Part shown: piece after piece, positions 16,966 to 27,700 of the stretch | How the letters are laid out: each line of letters opens with the position of its first letter | How positions within the stretch are numbered: position 1 is the first letter of the stretch | From: Saprospiraceae bacterium | GTDB lineage: Bacteria > Bacteroidota > Bacteroidia > Chitinophagales > Saprospiraceae | DNA length: 64,000 nt | Direction of reading: 5' to 3' | NCBI GenBank assembly: GCA_016717265.1 | Contig: JADKFX010000001.1 | Span: 1,183,501-1,247,500, forward strand | The notes under the pieces: generated by a model | The model's input: the letters and a program-made list of their open reading frames with translations, nothing else | The model's database searches: none | Told to the model about the DNA's origin: nothing | Made by a program: the position numbers and the translations under genes

Positions 16966-18522
16966 TTAGACTAATTCTTTTCTTAATCGTGCAACTGGAA
17001 TATTCATTTGTTCCCGGTATTTTGCAATTGTTCTTCTCGCAATATTATAACCTTTGCGCATCAAGAGTGACTTTAATTTTTCATCACTTAAAGGTTTGCG
17101 TTTGCTTTCATTCTGAACAAGGTCGGAAAGAATTTTTTTAACTTCTAAAGTAGATACTTCATCTCCTTCTTCATTTTGCATAGATTCTGAAAAGAAATCT
17201 TTTAAGCGCTTTGTGCCGAATTCAGTTTGAACAAATTTGCTGTTTGCAACCCGTGAAATTGTAGAAATATCTAAGGATGTTATTTCTGCAATATCTTTTA
17301 AAATCATGGGTTTGATTTTTTTCTGATCGCCCGTCATGAAATACTCTTGTTGATACTGCATGATGGAATACATCGTACGGTATAAGGTGTCCTGACGCTG
17401 TTTAATAGCATCTATAAACCATTTTGCACTTTCTATTTTTTGTTTTATAAACAATACAGCTTCTTTCTCTTTCTTATTATTTTGTCCTGCTTTTTTATTG
17501 TCTTTATAATGACGCAACATATCTAAATATTGATCATTAATTCTTAAGTCCGGAGCATTGCGACTATTTAAAGACAGTTCGAGTTCTCCATCGCGATTTG
17601 TAATCGTAAAATCAGGTACAATAAAATGGCCAGCAACTGAAGACGTTTGTAGCTGATCGACATAACCGGAAGACGGTTTCGGATTTAATTTAAGAATTTC
17701 ATTTACAGCTACCTTCAACTGTGCTTCTGTAAGGTTGAGTACTCTTTGTAATTTAGTGTAATGCTTTTTTGTAAACTCATCAAAATATTTTTCAAGTATA
17801 AATTCAGTTAACCTTAAAACTTTTAATTGAATTTTAGTGGTGGTTAATTTAAGTTTCACCCGAATTTGTAAAAGTAAACATTCTTGTAAAGACCGTGCGC
17901 CTACACCAGGCGGGTCAAAGGATTGAATTTTACCTAATATTTCAAGAATTTCTTTTTCTGTTACGGTAATGTTTTGAGAAAATACTAAATCATCAATGAT
18001 AGCGTTTGGTTCTCTTCTTAAATATCCATCATCATCAATACTTCCAACAATTTGTAAGGCAATTTTAAATTGATCTTCATTTTTAAGTTTTAGGAGACCA
18101 ATTTGCTTTCTTAAATGATCGTGAAATGTATTTTCAACAGCAATTGGAACGGAGCGATGTTCTTCCTCCTGGGCGCCATAATCATCGCCTTTATATTTAT
18201 AGGAAGCGGTATTATCATCCATATAATTGTTGAGATAATCATCGAAACTATCACTACTCATGAGATCTTCCTGACTATTATTGTCAAGCCGATCCCGGTC
18301 TTCTGTTTCAAAATCATATTCTAAATCCGAACTATTATCCTGCTGATCCTGATCATAGGGTTCATCCTGATCATTATGTTCATCCAGAGCCGGGTTGGAT
18401 TCCAATTCTTCCTGAATCCTTTGATCTAATATGGAAGTAGGAATTTGCAACAACTTCATTAATTGAATTTGTTGAGGCGATAATTTTTGTAAAAGACTCT
18501 GACTTAAATGTTGTTTAATCAT
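16966..18522 (-). CDS. rpoN: RNA polymerase sigma-54 factor
   Basis: A 518-residue sigma-54. Region I (residues 1-50) is the Gln/Leu-rich activator-responsive segment ('MIKQHLSQSLLQKLSPQQIQ'). Residues 50-125 form a very acidic, Asp/Gln-rich region II. The core-binding domain occupies about 140-300, and the helix-turn-helix 'ITSLDISTISRVANSK' recognises the -12 box. The RpoN box 'ARRTIAKYR' lies at 495-503 near the C-terminus. It directs transcription that needs an AAA+ enhancer-binding activator; none is encoded nearby. The leader is about 115 nt if the -7 element noted at 18645 is used. Confidence 0.96.
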   Translation of the reverse strand: MIKQHLSQSLLQKLSPQQIQLMKLLQIPTSILDQRIQEELESNPALDEHNDQDEPYDQDQQDNSSDLEYDFETEDRDRLDNNSQEDLMSSDSFDDYLNNYMDDNTASYKYKGDDYGAQEEEHRSVPIAVENTFHDHLRKQIGLLKLKNEDQFKIALQIVGSIDDDGYLRREPNAIIDDLVFSQNITVTEKEILEILGKIQSFDPPGVGARSLQECLLLQIRVKLKLTTTKIQLKVLRLTEFILEKYFDEFTKKHYTKLQRVLNLTEAQLKVAVNEILKLNPKPSSGYVDQLQTSSVAGHFIVPDFTITNRDGELELSLNSRNAPDLRINDQYLDMLRHYKDNKKAGQNNKKEKEAVLFIKQKIESAKWFIDAIKQRQDTLYRTMYSIMQYQQEYFMTGDQKKIKPMILKDIAEITSLDISTISRVANSKFVQTEFGTKRLKDFFSESMQNEEGDEVSTLEVKKILSDLVQNESKRKPLSDEKLKSLLMRKGYNIARRTIAKYREQMNIPVARLRKELV

Positions 18523-18644
18523 GAATGAGGACCTTAGAAATTAAAACAATAAAAGCTCCGGCTTGGTTCTGGCATAATCTCATGAAAAATCCATGTAAAT
18601 ATTTTCAGATCGTCAGCTTTGGGAAACTTCGTAACATTGCAAGG

Positions 18645-18652
18645 CAAAAGTA
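18645..18652 (-). promoter_or_regulatory. -7 element before rpoN
   Basis: TACTTTTG on the minus strand fits TAnnTTTG. It would start a transcript with an untranslated leader of about 115 nt. The same octamer occurs before dnaB. Confidence 0.4.
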
Positions 18653-18696
18653 ATTAAATTTTACTCATATTATAAAAATATTTAATATATAATTTT

Positions 18697-20490
18697 ATGT
18701 CAAGTCCAATACCAAAAAGAATTGCCGGTCTTAGATCGGCTATGTCCCGAGCTGCTATTGATGCCTACATCATTCCTACTGCAGACCCTCATCAAAGTGA
18801 ATACGTCCCTACTTATTGGGGTACCCGGGAATGGATTACAGGGTTTACAGGTTCAGCAGGTTCGGCAGTAATTACTGCAAATCATGCAGGTTTATGGACG
18901 GATTCCAGGTATTTTCTTCAAGCAACCAGTCAATTAAAAGGTACTGGCGTGCAACTTCATAAGTTGGTTGCACAAGCCCAAGCAGAATATATTGACTGGA
19001 TTTGCAGTCAATTAAAACCGGGCCAAACAGTAGGTTGTGACTTTTGGTGTTTTTCACTGTCACAAATTCAAGCTTTTGATAAGAAATTAACGGAAAAGGG
19101 CTTGCTTCTAAAGGATTGTGGTGATTTATTAAGCGAAGTCTGGGAAAATCGCCCGGAACTTAGCAGAGAAGTTGTTTATGAACACTTGGTAAAATTTGCT
19201 GGTAAGACCAGAGAAGTCAAATTAAATTTTATTCGGGCTGAAATGAAAAAGCTTCAGGTAGAATATTTTCTTATAACAGCACTAGATGAAATTGCTCATT
19301 TACTAAACCTTAGAGGAAAAGATGTGCATTGCAATCCAGTTTTTATAGCTTACCTACTTTTAGGACCCGAACGTTCTGATCTTTTTATTGCTGAAGGAAA
19401 AATAGATCCATCATTAGAATTGAAATTAAAAGAAGCTGGAATTGAGTTAAAACCTTATGAGGAGATCAATTCAGCCATCAATTCTATAAAAAAAGGTAAT
19501 CGGGTACTCATTGACCAATCTACTTTGAATGCTAAGCTTGCATTGCAACTTCCAAAAGGATCCTTAGTGAATGAGGCAAGTCCGGTTATGAAACTGAAAG
19601 CAATAAAAAACAAAGCTGAAATTGGGCATATTCGAAAAGTAATGGAAAAGGATGGAGTCGCACTACTCAAAGCATTTATGTGGCTTGAATCCATCTTGAA
19701 GAAACGAAAAAACTGTACTGAATATGAATTTGCTCAAAAAATTGGTGAGTTTAGAGCGGCCAGACCAAACTATGTAGGTGAAAGTTTTGATGCAATTGTA
19801 GGGTATCAAGAGAATGGAGCCATCATCCATTATAAGCCTGATGAAAAAAATTCAGCTACTATTAAGTCAAAAGGAATCTTATTAGTGGATTCAGGTGGGC
19901 AATATTTGGATGGCACAACCGATATTACCCGAACGATCGCGTTAAGTAAGCCGGGTCCTGAAGTTAAAAAGCATTTTACTGCAGTTTTGATGGGACACAT
20001 TGCTTTAGCAGATGTGGTTTTTCCAGAAGGGACAAAAGGAATCCAGTTAGATGTCCTATCCCGCCAATATTTATGGAAACAATCCTTAAATTTTGCTCAT
20101 GGTACCGGTCATGGAGTTGGTTATTTTATGAATGTACATGAGCCACCTCAAGGCTTTGTTAGTGCCTGGAATCAAAGAGGACAAACGGAAATGATGGAAG
20201 GGATGCTGACATCTAATGAACCAGGATATTATAAAGAAGGCTCCTATGGGATTCGAATTGAAAATTTAGTATTAAATGCATTCCATTCTAAGGGTCCTAC
20301 AGGCAGATTTCTAAAATTAGAGACGGTAAGTTTATTTCCTATTGACCTAAATCTAGTTTATACTCCTATGATGAACCGGCAAACAGTAGATTGGCTAAAT
20401 GCCTATCATAAAGAGGTTTATAAGCGTTTATCGCCACACTTGGATGCAAAAGAGAAGAAATGGTTAAAACAGAAGTGCAAAACATTATAA
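18697..20490 (+). CDS. Xaa-Pro aminopeptidase (aminopeptidase P, three-domain type)
   Basis: A 597-residue M24B peptidase that removes an N-terminal residue followed by proline. The size fits the eukaryote-like APP1 class, with two N-terminal creatinase-like domains (residues 1-300) and the pita-bread catalytic domain. The dimetal ligands are all present: D398 ('LLVDSGGQY'), D409 ('TTDITRT'), H472 ('HGTGHGVGYF'), E508 ('TSNEPGYY') and E522 ('GIRIENLV'). There is no signal peptide, so it is cytoplasmic and probably works in peptide turnover and proline recycling. It is divergent from rpoN and is followed at 76 bp by a very small membrane gene. Confidence 0.95.
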   Translation: MSSPIPKRIAGLRSAMSRAAIDAYIIPTADPHQSEYVPTYWGTREWITGFTGSAGSAVITANHAGLWTDSRYFLQATSQLKGTGVQLHKLVAQAQAEYIDWICSQLKPGQTVGCDFWCFSLSQIQAFDKKLTEKGLLLKDCGDLLSEVWENRPELSREVVYEHLVKFAGKTREVKLNFIRAEMKKLQVEYFLITALDEIAHLLNLRGKDVHCNPVFIAYLLLGPERSDLFIAEGKIDPSLELKLKEAGIELKPYEEINSAINSIKKGNRVLIDQSTLNAKLALQLPKGSLVNEASPVMKLKAIKNKAEIGHIRKVMEKDGVALLKAFMWLESILKKRKNCTEYEFAQKIGEFRAARPNYVGESFDAIVGYQENGAIIHYKPDEKNSATIKSKGILLVDSGGQYLDGTTDITRTIALSKPGPEVKKHFTAVLMGHIALADVVFPEGTKGIQLDVLSRQYLWKQSLNFAHGTGHGVGYFMNVHEPPQGFVSAWNQRGQTEMMEGMLTSNEPGYYKEGSYGIRIENLVLNAFHSKGPTGRFLKLETVSLFPIDLNLVYTPMMNRQTVDWLNAYHKEVYKRLSPHLDAKEKKWLKQKCKTL

Positions 20491-20566
20491 AAATGGAAGA
20501 AATTGATGGGCTTTACCTTGCAAAACAAGCATTTTTGATTTTACTTTGCAGCATTAAAGACAAATC

Positions 20567-20692
20567 ATGGAAATCCAACAACTGAAAAAGGGCAGCAAAG
20601 GAAGATGTTTTGTATTCTTCCTGGTGTTTCTCTTCTTATTTATAAGCCTCTTAGTATATATCTATAATAAGAACTTTCAACTAAGCTTTTAA
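20567..20692 (+). CDS. Small single-span membrane protein (41 residues)
   Basis: An ATG-started frame of 41 codons. It has a positively charged N-terminus (MEIQQLKKGSKGR), one very hydrophobic helix at residues 14-33 (rich in Phe, Leu and Val) and a short polar tail, that is, one transmembrane segment with an expected cytoplasmic N-terminus by the positive-inside rule. It lies 76 bp after aminopeptidase P and converges with the next small gene, with 6 bp between their stops. I do not recognise a family. The clean topology supports a real gene, but chance remains possible at this length. Confidence 0.5.
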   Translation: MEIQQLKKGSKGRCFVFFLVFLFLFISLLVYIYNKNFQLSF

Positions 20693-20698
20693 ACGAAA

Positions 20699-20893
20699 TT
20701 AGTCTTCTTCGTTTTCAAAGAGTAAGATCGTAGCAATCTCGTATTGACCTTCTTTTACATAAAGGTCAGCTGCGGATTTATTAATAGGTTTATTCATAAC
20801 CATTGCTTCAATTCCGTTTTTTAAAAGTTGAAGTCTTTTAATTTCGGCCTTATAAGCATCGGCCAAGGACATGATTTTTTTCCAACCTTGCAT
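20699..20893 (-). CDS. Small conserved-looking protein (64 residues)
   Basis: A 64-residue soluble protein, probably helical, with Lys/Glu-rich segments and no signal peptide or membrane segment. 'SLADAYKAEIKRLQLLKNGIE' looks like a long amphipathic helix and 'AADLYVKEGQYEIATILL' like a second. Met-8 is an alternative start. No function is recognised. It fills the space between two convergent transcripts, and about 300 bp of very AT-rich, gene-free DNA follow before the protease gene. Confidence 0.55.
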   Translation of the reverse strand: MQGWKKIMSLADAYKAEIKRLQLLKNGIEAMVMNKPINKSAADLYVKEGQYEIATILLFENEED

Positions 20894-21192
20894 GGTGTTT
20901 AGTTTTACATAAGAACAAATTTATATATGTTTTTTTATTAATATGTAATATTATTTAAATTATTTTCATAAAAATGCATTTTTTTCCTATTTTTTATAGG
21001 TTTAGCTATTTTTCAAGCAGTTTATTTAATTTATACTACATATTTTTATTTTATTTATGGCTAATTCGTTGAAAAATTAAAGACATATTTTGCTTCAAAA
21101 TATATCATTTCATAAAAAAAGGAACTTTATATTCTAATCATTCGTATAGAAAATCAGATCTTTACCTTAATTCAAACGATAATATCATCTGC

Positions 21193-24100
21193 ATGCATTT
21201 AATGAAAAATAGCTGCTTTTATGGCCTGATTATTTTTTTAACAACTTCTAGTTTAATCGCCAACCCAGGAAGCAGGATTTGGAATGAATTTCAACAAATT
21301 CAAAAACAAAGGCAAAGTTTTAAAAATTATAGCTTCCTAAAACAGGAGTCACAACAACGTTCTAATTTATTTCTGGATAAAGCTCCCAAGTCAAGTTTCT
21401 GGAATCTGGATTTATCGGAACTGCAAAATATCCAAAAGGAACAACCAGAGTTTCTATTAATTGATTTAAAAGATTATCAACAAACTGAATTTCAATTACT
21501 TCTAATAAAGCAAGTAATTTATAGTGAAGATGCCAAGGTAATTACTTCTGATGACCCTAATAAGGGTGAGGTTTTGAATCAAGGGATTCACTATCGTGGA
21601 ATTATTAAAGCTTATCCAGGATCCATCGTTGCCTTGAGTATTTTTGGAGATCAAATCATGGCAGTCTTGTCCACACCGGATAAAGGGAATATCGTCTTTG
21701 GAAAAATGAATGCTGAAAGCCTTCATGCCGAACAGGATTTGCCACATGTACTCTATTATGAAAATGATTTACCCGTAAATTCTGGTTTTCAATGTGGAAC
21801 TTCAGATGTACATCCAACAGATATTGAGGCGGTTTCGCTTGTTGCTCCAGATACTATTTTCAGTAATCATTGTAAGACCATTAAAGTTTTTTTGGAATGC
21901 GATTACCGTTTATATACCGATCGAAATAGCCAGAAAAATCAAGTGACGACTTACATTTCTGGATTATTCAATGTTGTAAAAACGCTTTATTATAATGAGT
22001 TTGTCAATATTGAGATTTCAGAAATCATGGTTTGGACGACACAAGATCCTTTTTTGCATACCGATCTTCAATCCATTATTTTTAATTATACCAATTATCG
22101 CAAAAATAATTTTAATGGAAATCTGGCACAATTAGTTACGACCTACCCACCTCAACAACAAGGGGGTATCGCTTGGTTGGCAACACTTTGCCAGCCGTAT
22201 AATGGGCAATCAGGTCCACATTCGTTTGCATATATTTATAATTCATATAGCAGTTTGCCAACTTATTCCTGGAGTGTTGAAGTGATGGCTCATGAAATGG
22301 GCCACAATATGGGTTCTCCTCATACACATGCCTGCTATTGGGGGCCGAATAGAAATACAGCCTTAGATAATTGTCAGCCACCAGAAAATAATGCTTGTTC
22401 TGTTGGTCCTCCAGCAACTGGAGGTGGCACAATTATGAGTTATTGTCACCTTACCGGGTATGGTATTAATTTCAGTAAAGGATTTGGAGATGAACCTGGA
22501 GATTTAATTCGTGCAAGTGTAGAATCTAAATCATGTTTAAGTGCAAGGTACACTCCGATTATAGTACCAAATATAGTAGGCCCGTATTTTGAAGGTGACA
22601 CGATTACATTGAAAGCAAGACCAGGAAAGTCTTCTTATGATTTTGATTGGTTTCATTATGATTACCTAATGCCTTCTCCAAAAGATTCTATTTTAAAACC
22701 ACTTTATAGTGGTATTTATAAAGTAGCGATCTCTGATCGGTGTACAGAATATTCCATTCCTGATACCGTTCATATTTCAGATTTTTTTGTAAATCTTGGC
22801 TGTCCGGTAATTCCTGGAAAACGCGATTCCTTTGTGGTTTCATTAACGATGAATGCAGATCAAGGAAGTCTTAGAGACAGCGTCCAGATTCCAGATAGTT
22901 TATTTCAAAATATTCCAGCAGGAGTGCGGGATGTATTAATAGAACTTCAAACTAAAATTGCACCCCAAGGAAGTTCCTGGACGCGGGATGTAATAACAGC
23001 CTATCAAAGCCCTGCAAATATAGGTATCTTGAATAGCCGTTATGTTCCTAATGCAGCTGAACCTGCATTATTTAATGGGGTTAAAACCTATAAGCGAATC
23101 CTCGGTCGATTTAACCCAAAAGGTACCTGGTATTTTACTACGAATGATAATAAATTTGACAACGGTGTCGATGCTAAAGTTACATTTTCTATTGTGCTGT
23201 CGTGGCGAGAAAAGGATTCTGTAGCAGTTTGTGATATTCCTTTATGCAATGGTGTGCCCAGAAACTTTGATGCAGCTATAAAAAATGCGAAATATAAATG
23301 GTCTACAGGGGATACCGCCCAAACAATAAGTGTGCAATCTACAGGGCCTTTAAGTGTTGAAGTAAGCAGAGGAAATAAAAAAACTTCACACACGATTAAG
23401 CTCTATAATTATATAACAAATTATCAACAACAATTTACGATTTGTGATGGAGATACCCTAAAAGTGGGCAAGAAAAATTATACCAAACAAGGAATTTACA
23501 AGGATACTTTAAAATCTTTTAATGCATGTGATAGTATTCTCGAGACCACAGTAGCGATATTGCAAAAGAAGAAGACCTATGTGGATACATTTATTTGTTT
23601 TGCTGATACATTTAGAGGCATGTCGTTTATTAAAGATACGATTTTAAACTTTCCTTATTTATCTGCAGATGGATGTGATAGTAACTATATTGTAAATTTA
23701 AAAGTAAATCCACCCTTTGTTATATTAGCAAATTCTATTGCGGCATGTCCAGAAATTGGTGGATCCTTAGAAGTTTTGGTCTCTGGTGGTTCTGGAAGTA
23801 ATTACCAATATGAATGGTCTCATGGGGAGCGAGCTTCATTTATAGATAGTTTGCAAGCAGGAATCTATACCATAAAGGTAGTTGATTCAAGTGGATGTTT
23901 TGTGCAACAAGAAGTTGAATTAAAGAATTTGGATTCAGTTGGATTCCTAAGTCTTGTAACAGATGTAAGTTGTTTTGGCAAAAATGATGGTCGAATTTCT
24001 ATTGATTTTATTTCTGGTGTTTCGCCTTTCAATATTAGTTGGAATAATGGCGCAACTACACAAGAATTATTGAATTTGCCAACTGGTAAATATACTATTT

Positions 24101-24639
24101 TTGTCAGAGATGCTCAAGGTTGTCAGTCTCAACGCGAAATTAGCATAGGATCTCCTGAATTGTTATTTGTAAATTTAGATTTAACAGGAAGTACAGGAAA
24201 TGACGGTACCGCAAAAGCTACTATAACAGGTGGTATAAAACCTTATATTTATTTATGGAGTACTGGAGAAACAGATGCTGAAATTAAAAATTTAAAACCT
24301 GGAGATTATTGGCTTTCTATTATGGATGAGAATGGTTGTGAAGTTCTGAGTCAATTTACAATTCAGCAAATTATTGCAACCACTAAATTGGATATTGGAA
24401 AGGCTATAAAATTTTATCCAAATCCTGTCAATGATCAGCTTTTTATTGAATTTAATAATTCTGGCAAAGATCCATTTATTGCATTTCAAATTTTAGATGT
24501 ATATGCAAGGCCATTGCAAAAGGGTAATCTAAAAGAGGGAATCAATGTTATTGAAGTTGGAAATTTGCACACCGGAGTTTATATTTTGGAATTCCGCCTG
24601 GCCTCTGGTTTGATCAGGAAGACGTTTGTAAAAGTATAA
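21193..24639 (+). CDS. Secreted M12B/reprolysin-like metalloprotease with SprB-type repeats and T9SS tail
   Basis: A 1,148-residue extracellular zinc protease. A signal peptide (about residues 4-23, Met-4 being the more natural start) is followed by a propeptide. The metzincin domain is at about 225-450 with the extended zinc site H367-E-M-G-H-N-M-G-S-P-H377 and Met-turn 'GTIMSYCH'. Then come a proprotein-convertase-P-like stretch at about 535-680 (a guess from length and position), two cysteine modules ('ICDGDTLKVG … CDSI' at 23419-23565 and a degenerate copy behind it), and three SprB-like repeats at about 850-1055 ('NGATTQELLNLPTGKYTIFV'). It ends in a T9SS type A domain ('KFYPNPVNDQLFIEF … LHTGVYILEF'). 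It likely degrades proteins outside the cell. The next gene is another giant protease in the same direction. Confidence 0.9.
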   Translation: MHLMKNSCFYGLIIFLTTSSLIANPGSRIWNEFQQIQKQRQSFKNYSFLKQESQQRSNLFLDKAPKSSFWNLDLSELQNIQKEQPEFLLIDLKDYQQTEFQLLLIKQVIYSEDAKVITSDDPNKGEVLNQGIHYRGIIKAYPGSIVALSIFGDQIMAVLSTPDKGNIVFGKMNAESLHAEQDLPHVLYYENDLPVNSGFQCGTSDVHPTDIEAVSLVAPDTIFSNHCKTIKVFLECDYRLYTDRNSQKNQVTTYISGLFNVVKTLYYNEFVNIEISEIMVWTTQDPFLHTDLQSIIFNYTNYRKNNFNGNLAQLVTTYPPQQQGGIAWLATLCQPYNGQSGPHSFAYIYNSYSSLPTYSWSVEVMAHEMGHNMGSPHTHACYWGPNRNTALDNCQPPENNACSVGPPATGGGTIMSYCHLTGYGINFSKGFGDEPGDLIRASVESKSCLSARYTPIIVPNIVGPYFEGDTITLKARPGKSSYDFDWFHYDYLMPSPKDSILKPLYSGIYKVAISDRCTEYSIPDTVHISDFFVNLGCPVIPGKRDSFVVSLTMNADQGSLRDSVQIPDSLFQNIPAGVRDVLIELQTKIAPQGSSWTRDVITAYQSPANIGILNSRYVPNAAEPALFNGVKTYKRILGRFNPKGTWYFTTNDNKFDNGVDAKVTFSIVLSWREKDSVAVCDIPLCNGVPRNFDAAIKNAKYKWSTGDTAQTISVQSTGPLSVEVSRGNKKTSHTIKLYNYITNYQQQFTICDGDTLKVGKKNYTKQGIYKDTLKSFNACDSILETTVAILQKKKTYVDTFICFADTFRGMSFIKDTILNFPYLSADGCDSNYIVNLKVNPPFVILANSIAACPEIGGSLEVLVSGGSGSNYQYEWSHGERASFIDSLQAGIYTIKVVDSSGCFVQQEVELKNLDSVGFLSLVTDVSCFGKNDGRISIDFISGVSPFNISWNNGATTQELLNLPTGKYTIFVRDAQGCQSQREISIGSPELLFVNLDLTGSTGNDGTAKATITGGIKPYIYLWSTGETDAEIKNLKPGDYWLSIMDENGCEVLSQFTIQQIIATTKLDIGKAIKFYPNPVNDQLFIEFNNSGKDPFIAFQILDVYARPLQKGNLKEGINVIEVGNLHTGVYILEFRLASGLIRKTFVKV

Positions 24640-24762
24640 GATTAATCTCTGATTAAGTATTGTATAGCGCCTTTTTTTAGCTTTCTTTTTGCTGGTTTAA
24701 TTTAATTATGAACCTTTTTAAGTGCATCGTTTTAGTAAATTTCGTATCTTGTTAAATATATA

Positions 24763-27700
24763 ATGCTATCAATGATACAAAAATTACCCTTTTTTGTAAT
24801 TCTGTTTTTATTTAATACGTCTTTAAATGCGCAAACTCTTTGTGCCTTTGACGAACTACATTTAAGTAGATTGGCAAAAGACAGTCTTTATAAAAAACAG
24901 GTAGATCAAATGGAACAATCCATTTATCAATATACCGTATCTCTTAAAAACCAAAAAATATCAAATCGTGCCAAGGCAAATTATATTTTGCCTGTTGTAA
25001 TACATCTCATTGTGCCACCAGGGACAAAAATAGGACAAGGAAATAATCTTACGGATTTGCAGGTAGAGCAAGGCTTAAGTTATCTTAATGAGGCATTTTC
25101 AAATTCGGGTGCATTCCAAGCAACAAATGGAGTGGATGTTGGTATCCAATTTTGTCTTGCGCGAAGAGATCCCAATGGGCAACCAACAAACGGTATTACC
25201 CGCAATGAAAGTAATCTCGTCAATGAACCTATGTGCAGTCCTGGTACCGATGCATCAAGTGATGGGCTTATTAAACAAATTGTAAATTGGGATTGTAGTC
25301 AATATATTAATATTTGGTTGGTTTCAGATTTGTTTAATGCAAATTTCGGATGTGGACTTGCGGGATATGCCTATTTTCCTGGTGCGCCTTGCACAGTGGA
25401 TGGAATCGTTCAGGAAAGTCGCTACTGGAATTCTATTGGAGGCACTGGGGTGACAGCTCATGAACTTGGCCATTATTTTTCATTAAATCACACATTTAAT
25501 GGTGGATGTACAAATGGCAATTGTTTATTCGATGGTGACCGGGTTTGCGATACCCCACCAGATAATTCAGCATCATTTGCTCCTTGCAATACAAATTCCT
25601 GTAATACAGATGCACCAGATCTGGCCGATGATAATACCAATTACATGGATTATTCTTCTTGCGGACCAGTTCACTTTACAGATGGACAAAGAGTGCGGAT
25701 GATTGCTGCACTGGAAACAACAAGAAAATCTTTATTGCAGTCCATTGCTTGTGTACCTCCTGGTGATTTTGATGCTTCAGCATTAGGACTTTCAGTTGCA
25801 AAGGATTTATGTCAAGATACTTTATGTGCAAGCTTGCGTTTTCGAAATGAAGGTATTAAAAGCTTTAGTTTTGTATTTATTGATTATTCCATAGACGGGA
25901 TTCCTCAAACTGGTTTTTTATGGAATGGTTTATTAAATCCAAATCAATCTGTAAGCATTCCAATACCCTGTATTCCAATGAATCCTGGTAAGCATCAGTT
26001 AGATGTTAGAATTGGCAATCCAGATAATCAATCTGATTTTTATTTATCCAATAATTCAATAAGTTTAATATTTGAATCCTATCCTGAATTAATCCTAACA
26101 ATAGATAGTATTACGCCTACTCATTGTATTAGTGATGGAACCTTGACAGTGCATGCTTCAGGTGGAACGGCACCCTACATTTATAGTATTACAAAGCGGG
26201 CTTTTTCTCAAACAGATCCTTTTTTTCAATTGTTATTAAATGGAAATTATACCGTTAGCGTGCAAGACACTAATTTATGTCAAAGTTCCCTCAACCTAAC
26301 CATTCCAGATAGCTGTAAAAGCATTGCAAATAAACGTTTTATCACCAATCGGGATGCCAGACAATTAGGCAATGATTGTTATTTATTAACCGAAGAACTA
26401 AATTATCAAACGGGATCTATATGGTATGAAGATAAAGTAAATCTCAATCAAAGTTTTGACATTTATTTTGATCTCAATCTTGGCTGTATTGATCGCAATG
26501 GCGCAGATGGTATTGCATTTGTATTTCAGCCTATCTCCACATCTATTGGAGTTTCAGGAGGCGGACTTGGTTATCAGGGTGTTTCGCCAAGTCTTGCAGT
26601 AGAATTTGATACCTGGGAAAATGGAAATAACACAGATCCTTTTTATGATCATATGTCTATTATGCGAAATGGGAATGTGGATCATCGATTGCCAGATAAC
26701 CTTGCAGGCCCGGTGGGCATTTTTCCGGGAAATGGAAATGCAGAAGATTGTAAATTTCATAAAGCTTTAATCCGATGGAATGCAGTTAAAAAAACTATGG
26801 ATGTTTATGTTGATTGTAATTTAAGATTAAGTTATACAGGAGATGTAGTGAAATCAATTTTTAATGGCGATCCAAATGTTTTTTTTGGATTTACTGCAGC
26901 AACAGGAGGTTCTATCAATGTTCAACAAGTTTGTCTCAATTATATTACAGGCATAAATAAGCTTCCGGACTATACCATTTGCGAAGGAGAATCCATTCAA
27001 ATTTCCGGCAGTCCAAAATTTGAAAAATATCTTTGGTCTCCAATTATCGGAATTGATAAAGTAAATATTCAAAACCCAATTTTCAATCCAGATTCTACAA
27101 CAAAATATTATGTCCAATATAAAGATTTTTGTGGATTTGATTATCGGGATTCATTAACCGTTTTTGTTAAAAAATTAAAGCTCAACTATGAACTTCGCTT
27201 ATTAGATAGTTGTGGTTCTTTTTCTGGTGCTTTATTGCATATTCTGAGTGGGCCCACAGATACCGGTGTTTTGTATTCTATAGATGGTTCCAGATTTTCA
27301 GAACAAACTTATTTCGAAATACCATATTCTGGAAACTACACAATTTATAGCAAAATTGGAAATTGTATAATTCCACAGATCATTGAAATCGGTGAATTCA
27401 AGCATAAATTGAGGGATAGTATTTTATGGATTCAAGGTTTAAATTGTAAAGACTCCGGAAGAATCGTAATCACGGGACTCGATGGAATTCCACCTTATCA
27501 ATATCGTATCAATGGAGGTATATGGAATTCGGAAGGGACGTTTAATGGATTAATTCCGGGACAATATACAATAGACATTAAAGATCAATCTCCGTGTGTG
27601 GTAAGTAAAACAATTCAGATCACAAATTTTATCAACAAGATCTCATTACAACAAGATTCTTTTAATTTAGAAATAAATTGTTGTAATCCAAATGCATTCA

